The position numbers were made by a program, and so were the translations under genes. From assembly GCA_910577795.1 (NCBI GenBank), contig CAJTNW010000018.1:5354-31677 (forward strand): a DNA stretch of 26,324 nt, given 5' to 3'. Below the pieces are notes generated by a model, which saw nothing but the letters and a program-made list of their open reading frames with translations, was not told the origin of the DNA and did not search any database. Shown here piece after piece: positions 1 to 8,786 of this stretch. The DNA comes from an uncultured Christensenella sp. GTDB taxonomy: Bacteria; Bacillota; Clostridia; Christensenellales; UBA3700. Each line of letters opens with the position of its first letter. Position 1 is the first letter of the stretch.

Positions 1-1611
1 GTTGTCGGCTACATTGCAATGTCAGCAGGAAGTTTGTTGATAGGCTCTGTATATGGTTTGACTCCGTCACACATGCAAATCATTGCGGTTGTTGGCGTAT
101 TGATATCTTTGTTAATTGTACCATTTAGAGGAATGTTAATGGACAATACAAAGAGTAAAAAAGGTAAATATAGACCAATTATTTTATGGTCTTCTATACC
201 AGCAGCAGTAATATCTATTGCTATGGCATACATACCATTAACTGCAGATTACAATACTAAATTTGCATTGATTATGGTTGGATTTACTTTAATCAATATT
301 TTCTATAACCAATTATTGTATCTTGCATATATGAACTTAGTTCAAGTTATCAGTCCAAATAGTGAAGAAAGAACAACAATAGTTTCTATTAGTTCTATCA
401 TTTACTCTATGGCTCCTACTTTAACAGGTCTATTCTTCCCAGTAATTGCTGAACTTGCTGGTGGAACAATGATAGATATTAAAATTTATCGTTTATTATT
501 CCCAGTGTTTGGTATACTTGGTGTGTTACTTACTTTCTTTGCTTATTTTGGTACAAAAGAAAGAGTGGTTCAAAAGAAAACTAATACCGAAAAAATTCCA
601 TTTATGGAAGGTATCAAGTCTGCTTTCAGTAATAAATATTTATGGCTTTATAATATCCAACAGATGTTATTATTTGCAAGAAACGCGTCATCATTAATTT
701 TGAACTGGGTATTTATTTATCAGTTACAAAATGGTGTAATAATGGGATTACTTACTACATTAATGGGTACAGCATCACTAATAGGAATGGTAAGTGCTCC
801 AATTTTAGTTAAATTTATAGGTAAACGAAACTTAAATATTGGTGCTAACATAATTCTTGCTATTGCTTATGGATTTACATTCTTTAGTGCAGGTAATTTC
901 TATGTGACATTTGTGTTAATTTATTTGGCGAATGCTTCAAATGCAACTTCTATTATAACAGGTCCTGCTATCAATGCAGATATACTTGATTTCCACCAAT
1001 GGAAAACTGGTAAGAGAATGGATGGTTTCTTCTGTAACATTGGTATTGTAACATCTGTTGTTGGTATGGCTACTGGTTTCATAATTCCTGCAGTAACAGA
1101 ATCTTATGGCTTGCTAACTAACTATGATGTTTTGTATGAAGCAGCATTTAGAGGTAACTTAATTAGAATATTGGCAGTTATAAGTTTGATAGGTGGTTTG
1201 GCTTGTTGTATTCCAATGATTTTTTATGATTTAAGTGAAAAGAAATTGAGAGTTATGATGCGTGAACTTAAAAAACGTACATTAGATGCCGATTTAGAAG
1301 CAGGGGATATTACTCAAGAAGAATATGATGAAAAAGTAAAAGAACTTGAAGAGCAAGAGGCAGAAGATAAAGCAAAAGAGGCTAAGAAGAAATCTAAAAA
1401 AGGCAAAAATAAGGATACTCAAACAGAAGAAATTGCTTTGCCTACTAATGAAATTGAATCTTCAGTTAGTGGTGTTCCAACAGTAGATGTTATTAATCAA
1501 ACTGCAATGTCAGTTGGTGAAATAAATGCTGCTGAGGAAACAGAAGATGTAACTGTTACTGAAAATAAAGAAGATGAAAATGATAGCGATAACGAAGGAG
1601 GCAAACAATGA
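1..1611 (+). CDS. GPH-family sugar/cation symporter (MFS), 5' end missing
   Basis: The reading frame is open from base 1, so the true start lies outside the window and roughly the first membrane helix is missing. The sequence DNTKSKKGKYRP (about residues 47-58 from base 1) matches the loop 2-3 signature of the glycoside-pentoside-hexuronide:cation symporter family (D-x-T-x-S-x-x-G-x-x-R-P). About ten further hydrophobic segments run to about residue 410. Family members import sugars or glycosides with Na+ or H+; the substrate cannot be read from sequence. A very hydrophilic tail of about 120 residues follows, Lys/Glu-rich then acidic and Thr/Glu-rich, starting with a SHOCT-like stretch (LEAGDITQEEYDEKV). 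Such a tail is unusual for the family. The stop overlaps the start of the next gene by 4 bases, so the two are probably co-transcribed and translationally coupled. Confidence 0.85.
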   Translation, partial: VVGYIAMSAGSLLIGSVYGLTPSHMQIIAVVGVLISLLIVPFRGMLMDNTKSKKGKYRPIILWSSIPAAVISIAMAYIPLTADYNTKFALIMVGFTLINIFYNQLLYLAYMNLVQVISPNSEERTTIVSISSIIYSMAPTLTGLFFPVIAELAGGTMIDIKIYRLLFPVFGILGVLLTFFAYFGTKERVVQKKTNTEKIPFMEGIKSAFSNKYLWLYNIQQMLLFARNASSLILNWVFIYQLQNGVIMGLLTTLMGTASLIGMVSAPILVKFIGKRNLNIGANIILAIAYGFTFFSAGNFYVTFVLIYLANASNATSIITGPAINADILDFHQWKTGKRMDGFFCNIGIVTSVVGMATGFIIPAVTESYGLLTNYDVLYEAAFRGNLIRILAVISLIGGLACCIPMIFYDLSEKKLRVMMRELKKRTLDADLEAGDITQEEYDEKVKELEEQEAEDKAKEAKKKSKKGKNKDTQTEEIALPTNEIESSVSGVPTVDVINQTAMSVGEINAAEETEDVTVTENKEDENDSDNEGGKQ

Positions 1612-3074
1612 AAAAGAAAGTTTTAATAGCCGTAGTAGCCTTGATTTGTTTGTTATCTATGGTTTTGGCAGGATGTTCAAATATTAAGATAGAAAATGTT
1701 GATAATGATGTTATTAAAGTTTTGCAAGATGCAATTAAAAATTCTGAAACAAATTATTCAACATATTATATTAGGGAAAAAACAAATAGTGACCCTAAAA
1801 ACATAACAAAAAATGAAATGATAGAATATATGCTTAATGTTCAAGCAGATGATAAGAGCATTGAAGGTGTAAATAATACTAAAGTTAATTTTAGTATTAA
1901 ATATACAAAAGGGATAACAGAATCTACAGATACATTTATTTTTGGTAATTCATTATCAAAAAATGTAAAAGCAAAATCAGCAAAAGCAAGCGATTATAAA
2001 TGGTATGTATTTGAAAATTATAAAGTATCAAAAAATGCACCAGTATTTACAAAAAATTGTACAAAACTTGATTTTGATGAAACTTTTAATTACGAAACAA
2101 AATATACTGAAAATGGTGGAAAAACAAATGTAAGTATTAATGATTTTACAATGGCTAGTGCATTAGCACCATTAAAGTCACTTACAGCAGATGATATTAA
2201 GATTTCTGAAAAAGGTAGTAAAAAACAAGGTAAAGTTTCTACTTATGTATTGGAAGTTACTAATAAAGACCACGAGTATAGTAAATGGGGCGAACTTAAA
2301 GTTATGCTTTATACTGATAAAAAAGAAACAAGAGTAATGTCAGTTTCTTCAACAGCAGGAACATATACTTTAGATGTAATGTATCAAGGTCCAAAGATTG
2401 ATATTCCTAACTATGATAACTTTAGTGAGAGTGATAACCAAATTACTTTAAATAGTGATAGAAGTGATGGTTTGGTTGCATTATATCAATATAATAAAAC
2501 TATAGATGAAAATCAACCAGTTGATGAGACAGAAATTGTTTATGCAAAAACTATTAACCCTCTAGCAGTTGCTGACTTTAAAGTTGAGGAAGATGGTATT
2601 ACATATACTTACAAGATTACAACTGTTGAATCTGCAGTAAACTGGAATTATGAATATACTGAGATTAACATTAGAATAGTAGGTATAGATAAAGATGGTA
2701 ACGAAGTAATTTATAGTGGCGAAGACCCTAATGGTTATGTAGGACATTATTTTGTACAAACTAAGAATATTTTGAAAACTAAGAAAGATATGTCAAGTAT
2801 GATTCCTATGGCAGCCGCAATAGTAGCATTAATTGCTTTGTTAGTTGCATTGCTTGCTTTGTTTAAAATTAAAAAGCAAAATAAAGAATTAACTAGCAAA
2901 ATTAAAGCACTTTCTGGCGAGACAGACGAGGAAGAAATCATAATTGATGCAGAAGTTGAAACTACTGAAAATGTAGAAGAAAACACCGCAGAAATTGCTA
3001 AAATAACTGATGCCGTTGATGCTAAAGTTGAAAATGTAACTATTGAAGAAGATAGTGCAGAGAAAACTGAGTAA
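1608..3074 (+). CDS. Lipoprotein with C-terminal transmembrane helix, unknown function
   Basis: The 488-residue product starts with a lipoprotein signal peptide: MKKK, a hydrophobic core, then lipobox LAGC with the lipidated Cys near residue 23. The middle (about 30-390) is a soluble, Lys/Asn/Thr/Tyr-rich extracytoplasmic region without a motif I recognise. A strong hydrophobic helix near residues 397-421 (MAAAIVALIALLVALLALF) is followed by Lys-rich sequence and an acidic tail of about 55 residues, presumably cytoplasmic. If the signal peptide is processed, the protein would be tethered at both ends. The start ATG overlaps the symporter stop (ATGA), so it may be a partner of that transporter; this is inference. 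I cannot name a function. Confidence 0.8.
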   Translation: MKKKVLIAVVALICLLSMVLAGCSNIKIENVDNDVIKVLQDAIKNSETNYSTYYIREKTNSDPKNITKNEMIEYMLNVQADDKSIEGVNNTKVNFSIKYTKGITESTDTFIFGNSLSKNVKAKSAKASDYKWYVFENYKVSKNAPVFTKNCTKLDFDETFNYETKYTENGGKTNVSINDFTMASALAPLKSLTADDIKISEKGSKKQGKVSTYVLEVTNKDHEYSKWGELKVMLYTDKKETRVMSVSSTAGTYTLDVMYQGPKIDIPNYDNFSESDNQITLNSDRSDGLVALYQYNKTIDENQPVDETEIVYAKTINPLAVADFKVEEDGITYTYKITTVESAVNWNYEYTEINIRIVGIDKDGNEVIYSGEDPNGYVGHYFVQTKNILKTKKDMSSMIPMAAAIVALIALLVALLALFKIKKQNKELTSKIKALSGETDEEEIIIDAEVETTENVEENTAEIAKITDAVDAKVENVTIEEDSAEKTE

Positions 3075-3091
3075 TAAATAATTAAAATATT

Positions 3092-3128
3092 AAATAGCGG
3101 GAAGAAATATTTTTCCCGCTATTTATTT
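3092..3128 (+). terminator. Intrinsic terminator after the lipoprotein gene
   Basis: A 12-bp perfect stem (AAATAGCGGGAA / TTCCCGCTATTT) with a 9-nt loop starts 18 bases after the stop codon and runs into an AT-rich ATTTTAT tail. It closes the symporter-lipoprotein operon. Confidence 0.85.
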
Positions 3129-3266
3129 TATGTTTATATTGAAATACTAAGATATAGTTGAATATGCTTTATATAAATAATATTTAATGACTGCAAAACA
3201 AAAGGTGATTTATGTTGGTACTTTGATTAATTCATATCTATTAATCTGTTTTAAAATCTTATAATA

Positions 3267-3306
3267 AAAAATTGCTCTTGTATATAAGAGCAATTTTTAT
3301 TTTTTT
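3267..3306 (-). terminator. Intrinsic terminator after the M60 peptidase gene
   Basis: A 13-bp stem (AAAAATTGCTCTT / AAGAGCAATTTTT) with a 6-nt loop lies just beyond the stop of the minus-strand peptidase gene. Read on the minus strand it ends in TTTTTTATT; on the plus strand it ends in ATTTTTTTTAT, so it can work in both directions between these convergent units. The 130 bases between it and the previous terminator show no gene. Confidence 0.85.
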
Positions 3307-3312
3307 TATAGG

Positions 3313-6300
3313 TTATTTTAATATTACAAATGATTCTAAGTTAGCCTCTCCTAAGCATTTAATAACTACTTTATGTTGTTTATTAGTATACTCTTCGGAA
3401 ATAAAACTTTCTCTACTTGGATTATTATTTTCTTTTAATTCAATTGAATTTGCTTTTTTACCATCAATATAAACTTCGTATTTTGTATCAAAAGCGGCAG
3501 CAGAGAATAGTATTAATCTTGTTCCAGTAAATGTAAGTTCTATTGAAGAATTTTCTTTTCCTACATAAACACGACCCATAGTTGATATTGTTTTAGCAAT
3601 ATTCCAAGTGCCATATAATTTAACACTCTTATCTCCTATTGGAGTTAAAATACCATTAGATAATTCTAAAACATAAGATAATGCTATTTTGCTTAGAGCA
3701 AGATATTTAGTAGGAGATGCATGAGTATCAGTAATTTCTGTTTTGTAATAACTAAAAGTATAAGTATCGCTAAATTGTACTGGTACTGTTAAACCACTTG
3801 TTCGTGCATTGACAACATTTGCAACTTCCTTCCAAGCATTGCCATCTGAACTTATCCAAACTTTAAAGTTACGAGGTAGGTAAGTTCTATATTGACCGCT
3901 TGCTGCTGAACCAAAGAAAGTTAATCTATTTGCAGTAACTTCTTTATCTAGTTTTACAACAACTTCAAAAGGATTTGCTTCAGTTATACTATTTCTGTTT
4001 GTATGAATGTATGTGCTTTCATCACCATCAAATAAATTGTTTATATTGTAAGTAGCCGATTCATCCCAAGGAGAATATTTTGAACTTACTACTGTTTGTT
4101 TTGCATCAGAAAACTTTTCATCACTCTTATAAGACCAACTATTTTGTTTTTTATAAAAATAATCAGGTTTAAATCTATTTTCTGCAAATTGATAACTTAG
4201 TCTATAAGCACTTGCGTAACTTACTGTTATAGGGTTTCTACTATCACCAGCAGGTATGTCAGGCAATGGGTTACCATCATTACCTAAAATCGGATTACCT
4301 TCGCTATCTGTTTGTGGTAGTGGGTCTGGTATTTTTCCAGTGCCAACACCAATAAAACTTGCTCTATTTGAATTGTCAACAATCATTACCGCTTTAAAAT
4401 AAACCCAAGTATTTGCTAGTAGTTTTTCTGTCGTATCAACATAAGTGCCTTCTACAAGTGGGAAAGCAGTACCATTACCTTTTGTAACGTAGTGAGCATA
4501 TTCTTTTTCGCCTAATTTATAAGTTAAGCCTTCGTCAAAAGATAAGAAGAGTGCTACATCATGTCGACCTCTTATAGCAAATCTGTATTTTGCTGTTTCC
4601 GTTATATAAAATTTACCTTTAACTTCCATTATCGAATTATGTTTTAACGCATTGTTTAATTCGTCAGTAGAAAGCCATATATCAGTATTAGAGTTTTGAG
4701 TAGGATTTTTATTATCTCCTTCAATTTTATTTGTGTAACCTTTATAATTATTTTCAAATGCACTTACTGCATTATATTCATGATTATTATCAAATTCGTA
4801 TGTTGTTCTCTCTAACATTCTGCCTGTAAGTTCGTGAGACTGTTCAAATTCTAGTATTAAGTCAAAATCTTGTACTTTAAATTCATTATCATTTTTTGTT
4901 AATTCTATAGTTACCAATATTTGACCTGTTACAGCATAATTATTTGGTGTTAGAGTATAAATATAATCGCTTTGCTTTGTAATAGTACCATTTTCAGGTT
5001 GACTTACGTTTTTAATTTTGTAAGAAAATTCATCAGGTAAAACTATACTTCCAGATTTATATGCACCATCTTCATTTAATGTGTATTTGCTTAAATCAAT
5101 TGTAAATTTTTGTCCATAAGGTATTACATAAGGTTGCATTGTATTGATATATTGATTTTGTTCATCATAACTATAACTTCTACCTGTTTGATATACACTT
5201 GCTACGGGTACAAACATTGGATAATCTGGATTAGAATTTGCTTTCAACCATTCATCTGTTAAGTTAGCATTATAATTATTTGCTTTCAAAATCTCAGTAA
5301 AATAATAAGTCATATTATTATGGGTTATTTGTTCCCACTTTTTGAAATAGTTTTGATAACTTTGTCCGCCACCTAATTTACGTACTTGAATAAACGCATC
5401 TGCACCAAAGTTATGCAACAAAGTTGCATATAATGCTAAACCTTGCGCGCCATTAGAAGGGTTTTGTCCTTTAGTTAACTTTAGAATATCATTTAATGCC
5501 CATGTTGCTGAAGTGTAATTATTCCAACCGCCTAAACCTGCTGCGCCATAGTTACCTATTTGTCTTGAAGCGGAGATTTTAGTAAATAGTGCATACGATA
5601 CAAGGGTTAAGGCATTATTGGTAACTTCACCACCATTACCAACTCCGTATCCTTGGAAATTGTGATGGTATTCATGCAAGTTGCCCCAGCCACCACTTTT
5701 TATCAGTGTTTCATAATTTAGTGAGTTCGCCATCCAACTTGCAGGGCAGTTGACCGCTTGTTGACTAGGAAAGGCAACTGCTGCACCCGCGGCTACAAAT
5801 GGGTCATATATAAATACTATATTTTGATTGTTACCAGTAGTTGTTACTGAAGTTATTTGGTCCCAAAGAACTGCTACTTTAAATAAATCATCATAAGAAA
5901 AGTTTTGTGCATAAATCTTTGGACCAGAATGTAATACACCATTATCCCATACTTCTAAATCAAAATAAGGCGCAGAAGAATCTTTATTAGCCTCAAACTC
6001 TTCTGGAGTAGTGTGACCTAAAATAAAGTGAGAATATGTTACACCACCACTTATTGTAGTTGTAAATGTAGCGCCTGCATTACGTACATAAACCGGACCA
6101 CCTAGGAAAGAACCTACATAAGCAGTCCATACACCATTTTCTAATGTAGCAGTATTCTTATTTACAACCATTGTATTAAGAATAACTGGGAAACGTTGCA
6201 TTTGACCTTTTGCAACCCAAATATTATTTGCTTTGCTATTATAAAGTGCTTGACCAATATGAATTGTAATACCACCAGTCGCATCCATATCCTTTTCACT

Positions 6301-7947
6301 CAATTGCACTTTTAAAACTTCGCCCGCAGGAGCATATAATCCTGTTACACTATACATACCATGAGAATGGAATGAACGTGGATTAAAAGTCATTTCTTTT
6401 ATTACTGCTTTTTCATCTGGGGATACATCTCCAAAATACATGCCTTCAGCACTAACGTGTTTGAATAGTTTACTTGGTTTACCTGGTGTTTCATTACCAG
6501 CAGAATCAACCATCCATAAAGTGCCGTCTTTTTTCATTTTATTATATGTATTGCGTGGATAACCATCACTACCAATTCTTGTATTAATTGAACATAATTT
6601 CCATGCTTCATTAATTAGTTGTTTTCTAATTGTGCTATCCCCCATTCCTTGTGGAGTATAACCATATTTAGGGTAATATTTTGCGTCTTTAACAAAATCA
6701 TTAGGTGCTTTAGGGTCAGAATTATCAAACTCTGATTCTTTGCCAAGTAATGTATCTGTTTCGGTAGGAATATTTCTTTTAACATTACCAAGTATTGTAG
6801 CATTGTAGCCTGCAACTGCAGTAGTCCTATACTCATAGTCATAAGTTGAACCTTTTGCCAAACTAGTATCTTTAACATTGTAGGCAATACCACCTGGTAG
6901 TTTATCTTTATTTGCAGCAACAGCACTTACAGAAATTGTTAAAATTAATATAAAAATTAACAATAGTGCAATTGCAGCAATAGCATAAATTCTAAGTTTT
7001 TTATCTGTAAAGATAGCCTTAACAGAAAGAGGAGTCTTTTTATTATCAGATTTAGTACTGATTTTTGATTTGTTATTGTCATTATTGTCGCTTCCATTAA
7101 TAAAAGCAACCATTTTATCTTTAAACGACATTTTGCTATCTGCATTAGACTTGTTTTCTTTTTTGCTATTGTCCTTATTTAATTTACTTTTTGCTTTGCT
7201 ATTAGCATCATTATTTTCATTAGCAGGTTTTTCAGTTGCCAAAACTTCAGCCTTAGCATTTTTGCTTGCTGATTTTTTTATTGGCTCTGTTTCATTTTTC
7301 TTATTTGTAGTCTTTGCAGTAGTAGTGCTATTGTTTTTAGTTGTTGTCTTTTTTTGCTCATTATCAAAATTTGTGTAAGCAGTTACATTATTTTGATTTT
7401 GTATAGGTGTTTTTTTAGCACTTTGACTAGAAGTCTTTGCAGGTGTTTCTACCTTAGGTTCTTCTTTTGATGCTGACTTTTTAGCAGGTACTTTTTTATC
7501 TGTTGCTTTAGGTTCAACTACATTTTCAACTTTCTTTTTTGTTGCTGTAGTAGTTGTATTTTTTGGTTCTTTAACTTTTGTAGAACTTGCCTTTGTGTCA
7601 GGCTTTGCAGTAGTTTTAGTAGTTTCTTTTTTTACATCACTTTTTGCAGCAGTGCTTTTTGTTTCTGCAGAAGTTTTTGTGGAACTACTTTTTGTTGCAG
7701 ATGCAGCCTTTTTGGTTTCAGGCTTAACTTCTGCTTTAGGTGTAGCAGTTTTTGCGCTACTAGATTTAGCAGTACTTGTTTTTTCACTAGTTGCCTTAGT
7801 AGCAGTAGTCTTTTTAGTAGTTGCATCTGATTTTGCAGTTGAATTATCTACTTTTTTTGCCGTAGTTTTAGTTGCTTTTTCAGAAGTTGTGGCTAGGGTA
7901 GATGAATTTTTCTCTGCATTTTTTGATTTAGATTTGTTTTCTGCCAT
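3313..7947 (-). CDS. Membrane-anchored M60-family (enhancin/mucinase-like) metallopeptidase with carbohydrate-binding modules
   Basis: The product is 1544 residues. Residues 1-316 are a low-complexity, Lys/Thr/Ala/Ser-rich tail with no signal peptide. One hydrophobic helix at about 317-341 then anchors the rest outside the cell (type II topology, inferred). The catalytic motif HEYHH is at 758-762 with a downstream Glu at 774 (GNGGE), fitting the M60 gluzincin pattern HEXXH-x(8-28)-E. M60 enzymes cleave mucins and other O-glycosylated proteins. Further on come a PA14/GLEYA-like beta domain (about 1105-1205), an F5/8 type C or CBM32-like module (about 1280-1385, with LFDGDESTYIHT) and a C-terminal beta domain (about 1435-1544). 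The domain edges are estimates. No LPXTG sorting signal is present, which fits anchoring by the N-terminal helix. GGAG precedes the ATG at proper spacing. A role in mucin or host-glycoprotein use is inference. Confidence 0.88.
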   Translation of the reverse strand: MAENKSKSKNAEKNSSTLATTSEKATKTTAKKVDNSTAKSDATTKKTTATKATSEKTSTAKSSSAKTATPKAEVKPETKKAASATKSSSTKTSAETKSTAAKSDVKKETTKTTAKPDTKASSTKVKEPKNTTTTATKKKVENVVEPKATDKKVPAKKSASKEEPKVETPAKTSSQSAKKTPIQNQNNVTAYTNFDNEQKKTTTKNNSTTTAKTTNKKNETEPIKKSASKNAKAEVLATEKPANENNDANSKAKSKLNKDNSKKENKSNADSKMSFKDKMVAFINGSDNNDNNKSKISTKSDNKKTPLSVKAIFTDKKLRIYAIAAIALLLIFILILTISVSAVAANKDKLPGGIAYNVKDTSLAKGSTYDYEYRTTAVAGYNATILGNVKRNIPTETDTLLGKESEFDNSDPKAPNDFVKDAKYYPKYGYTPQGMGDSTIRKQLINEAWKLCSINTRIGSDGYPRNTYNKMKKDGTLWMVDSAGNETPGKPSKLFKHVSAEGMYFGDVSPDEKAVIKEMTFNPRSFHSHGMYSVTGLYAPAGEVLKVQLSEKDMDATGGITIHIGQALYNSKANNIWVAKGQMQRFPVILNTMVVNKNTATLENGVWTAYVGSFLGGPVYVRNAGATFTTTISGGVTYSHFILGHTTPEEFEANKDSSAPYFDLEVWDNGVLHSGPKIYAQNFSYDDLFKVAVLWDQITSVTTTGNNQNIVFIYDPFVAAGAAVAFPSQQAVNCPASWMANSLNYETLIKSGGWGNLHEYHHNFQGYGVGNGGEVTNNALTLVSYALFTKISASRQIGNYGAAGLGGWNNYTSATWALNDILKLTKGQNPSNGAQGLALYATLLHNFGADAFIQVRKLGGGQSYQNYFKKWEQITHNNMTYYFTEILKANNYNANLTDEWLKANSNPDYPMFVPVASVYQTGRSYSYDEQNQYINTMQPYVIPYGQKFTIDLSKYTLNEDGAYKSGSIVLPDEFSYKIKNVSQPENGTITKQSDYIYTLTPNNYAVTGQILVTIELTKNDNEFKVQDFDLILEFEQSHELTGRMLERTTYEFDNNHEYNAVSAFENNYKGYTNKIEGDNKNPTQNSNTDIWLSTDELNNALKHNSIMEVKGKFYITETAKYRFAIRGRHDVALFLSFDEGLTYKLGEKEYAHYVTKGNGTAFPLVEGTYVDTTEKLLANTWVYFKAVMIVDNSNRASFIGVGTGKIPDPLPQTDSEGNPILGNDGNPLPDIPAGDSRNPITVSYASAYRLSYQFAENRFKPDYFYKKQNSWSYKSDEKFSDAKQTVVSSKYSPWDESATYNINNLFDGDESTYIHTNRNSITEANPFEVVVKLDKEVTANRLTFFGSAASGQYRTYLPRNFKVWISSDGNAWKEVANVVNARTSGLTVPVQFSDTYTFSYYKTEITDTHASPTKYLALSKIALSYVLELSNGILTPIGDKSVKLYGTWNIAKTISTMGRVYVGKENSSIELTFTGTRLILFSAAAFDTKYEVYIDGKKANSIELKENNNPSRESFISEEYTNKQHKVVIKCLGEANLESFVILK

Positions 7948-8274
7948 AGTTAATTCTCCATATAAATTTTTTTACTAGACAATTGTTTATTATCTTTATA
8001 ATTTTAACATATATTATTTTATTCTAATAATAAGTATATGCGTACAAATATATAATAATATAACATAAATTATTTTAAAAGGCAAGTTTGCGATATATGT
8101 TTTTGAAATTTTGGTAATTAATCAAGGTAAATTTTACTAATTTATTACTTAATTTTTAGTTAAATAGTTGATTTATGGCTTAAAATTATAATTTGCAATT
8201 TTTGTGCTTTTATTGACAATTGATAATAGTTAAGAGTATAATAATTACATAAAGTGTTATTAGAGGTGATATAA
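7948..8274. other. Divergent intergenic region, 327 bp, no gene seen
   Basis: Very AT-rich. It must hold the promoter of the minus-strand peptidase (ribosome site GGAG at 7957-7960 on the minus strand) and holds a clear promoter for the plus-strand gene at 8213-8242. I see no convincing -35/-10 pair for the peptidase and no strong hairpin. An open frame over 7595-7978 on the plus strand is only the complement of the low-complexity peptidase tail. Confidence 0.6.
8213..8242 (+). promoter_or_regulatory. Sigma-A-type promoter for the DUF4870-like gene
   Basis: TTGACA (8213-8218) and TATAAT (8237-8242), both exact consensus hexamers, are separated by 18 bases and sit 32 bases before the start codon. 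Ribosome site GAGGTG is at 8263-8268. Confidence 0.8.
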
Positions 8275-8676
8275 ATGGACGAAAAAGAAAAGTCAAATGA
8301 AAATTCTGCTCCTGAAGTAGAAGTGGAAGAAGTTAAACAAAACAGCAATAATAGTGTAGATGATAGCGAAATGACTAAAAAGGTAATTTTCTCTTTGTGT
8401 TATTTATGGGGAATTTTATTTTTTATTCCATTAATTTTGTATAAAGATGATGCAAAAGCAATGCGTCACGCAAATGAAGGTTTAGTGTTACTTTTGTTTT
8501 CTGCAGTAGGTAATATTGTATTTGGTATATTGTCTAGTATTACTTGGATTTTTAGTTTAATTGCGGCAATTTATTCTTTTGCAATTTTAATTTTAGGTAT
8601 CATTGGTATTTTATATATTATAACTGATAAAGATAAAGAACTGCCAGTTATAGGAAAAATTAAAATAATTAAGTAA
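8275..8676 (+). CDS. Small DUF4870-like membrane protein
   Basis: The 133-residue protein has an acidic soluble N-terminus (about 1-35) followed by three or four hydrophobic helices. The arrangement of a first helix, then AMRHANEGLVLLLF, then helices and a short basic end, resembles DUF4870/Tic20-like proteins, in which a helix follows a conserved H-A-x-(Q/E)-(A/G)-L motif. The role of this family in bacteria is not settled. The gene is single, with its own promoter and a terminator directly after it. The start is supported by GAGGTG seven bases upstream. Confidence 0.7.
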   Translation: MDEKEKSNENSAPEVEVEEVKQNSNNSVDDSEMTKKVIFSLCYLWGILFFIPLILYKDDAKAMRHANEGLVLLLFSAVGNIVFGILSSITWIFSLIAAIYSFAILILGIIGILYIITDKDKELPVIGKIKIIK

Positions 8677-8690
8677 ACAAGTTTTAGTAA

Positions 8691-8724
8691 AAAATACGCA
8701 AGTAACTGCTTGCGTATTTTTTAG
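8691..8724. terminator. Bidirectional terminator between convergent genes
   Basis: A 12-bp perfect stem (AAAATACGCAAG / CTTGCGTATTTT) with a 6-nt loop is flanked by A-runs on the left and T-runs on the right, so it can end the plus-strand DUF4870-like gene and the minus-strand ABC-F gene. It is followed at 8724-8741 by an 18-bp perfect palindrome (GTGTTTTTT / AAAAAACAC), which may add to termination on the minus strand. Confidence 0.85.
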
Positions 8725-8786
8725 TGTTTTTTAAAAAACACCTTCAAAAATCGGTATTAATTTATAAAATAATCTCTAAATTTTTA

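Noticed and set aside
7595..7978. Plus-strand ORF of 127 codons rich in Val, Ala and Phe
   Set aside because: It is the complement of the Lys/Thr/Ala-rich peptidase tail, where stop codons are rare in the opposite frame.
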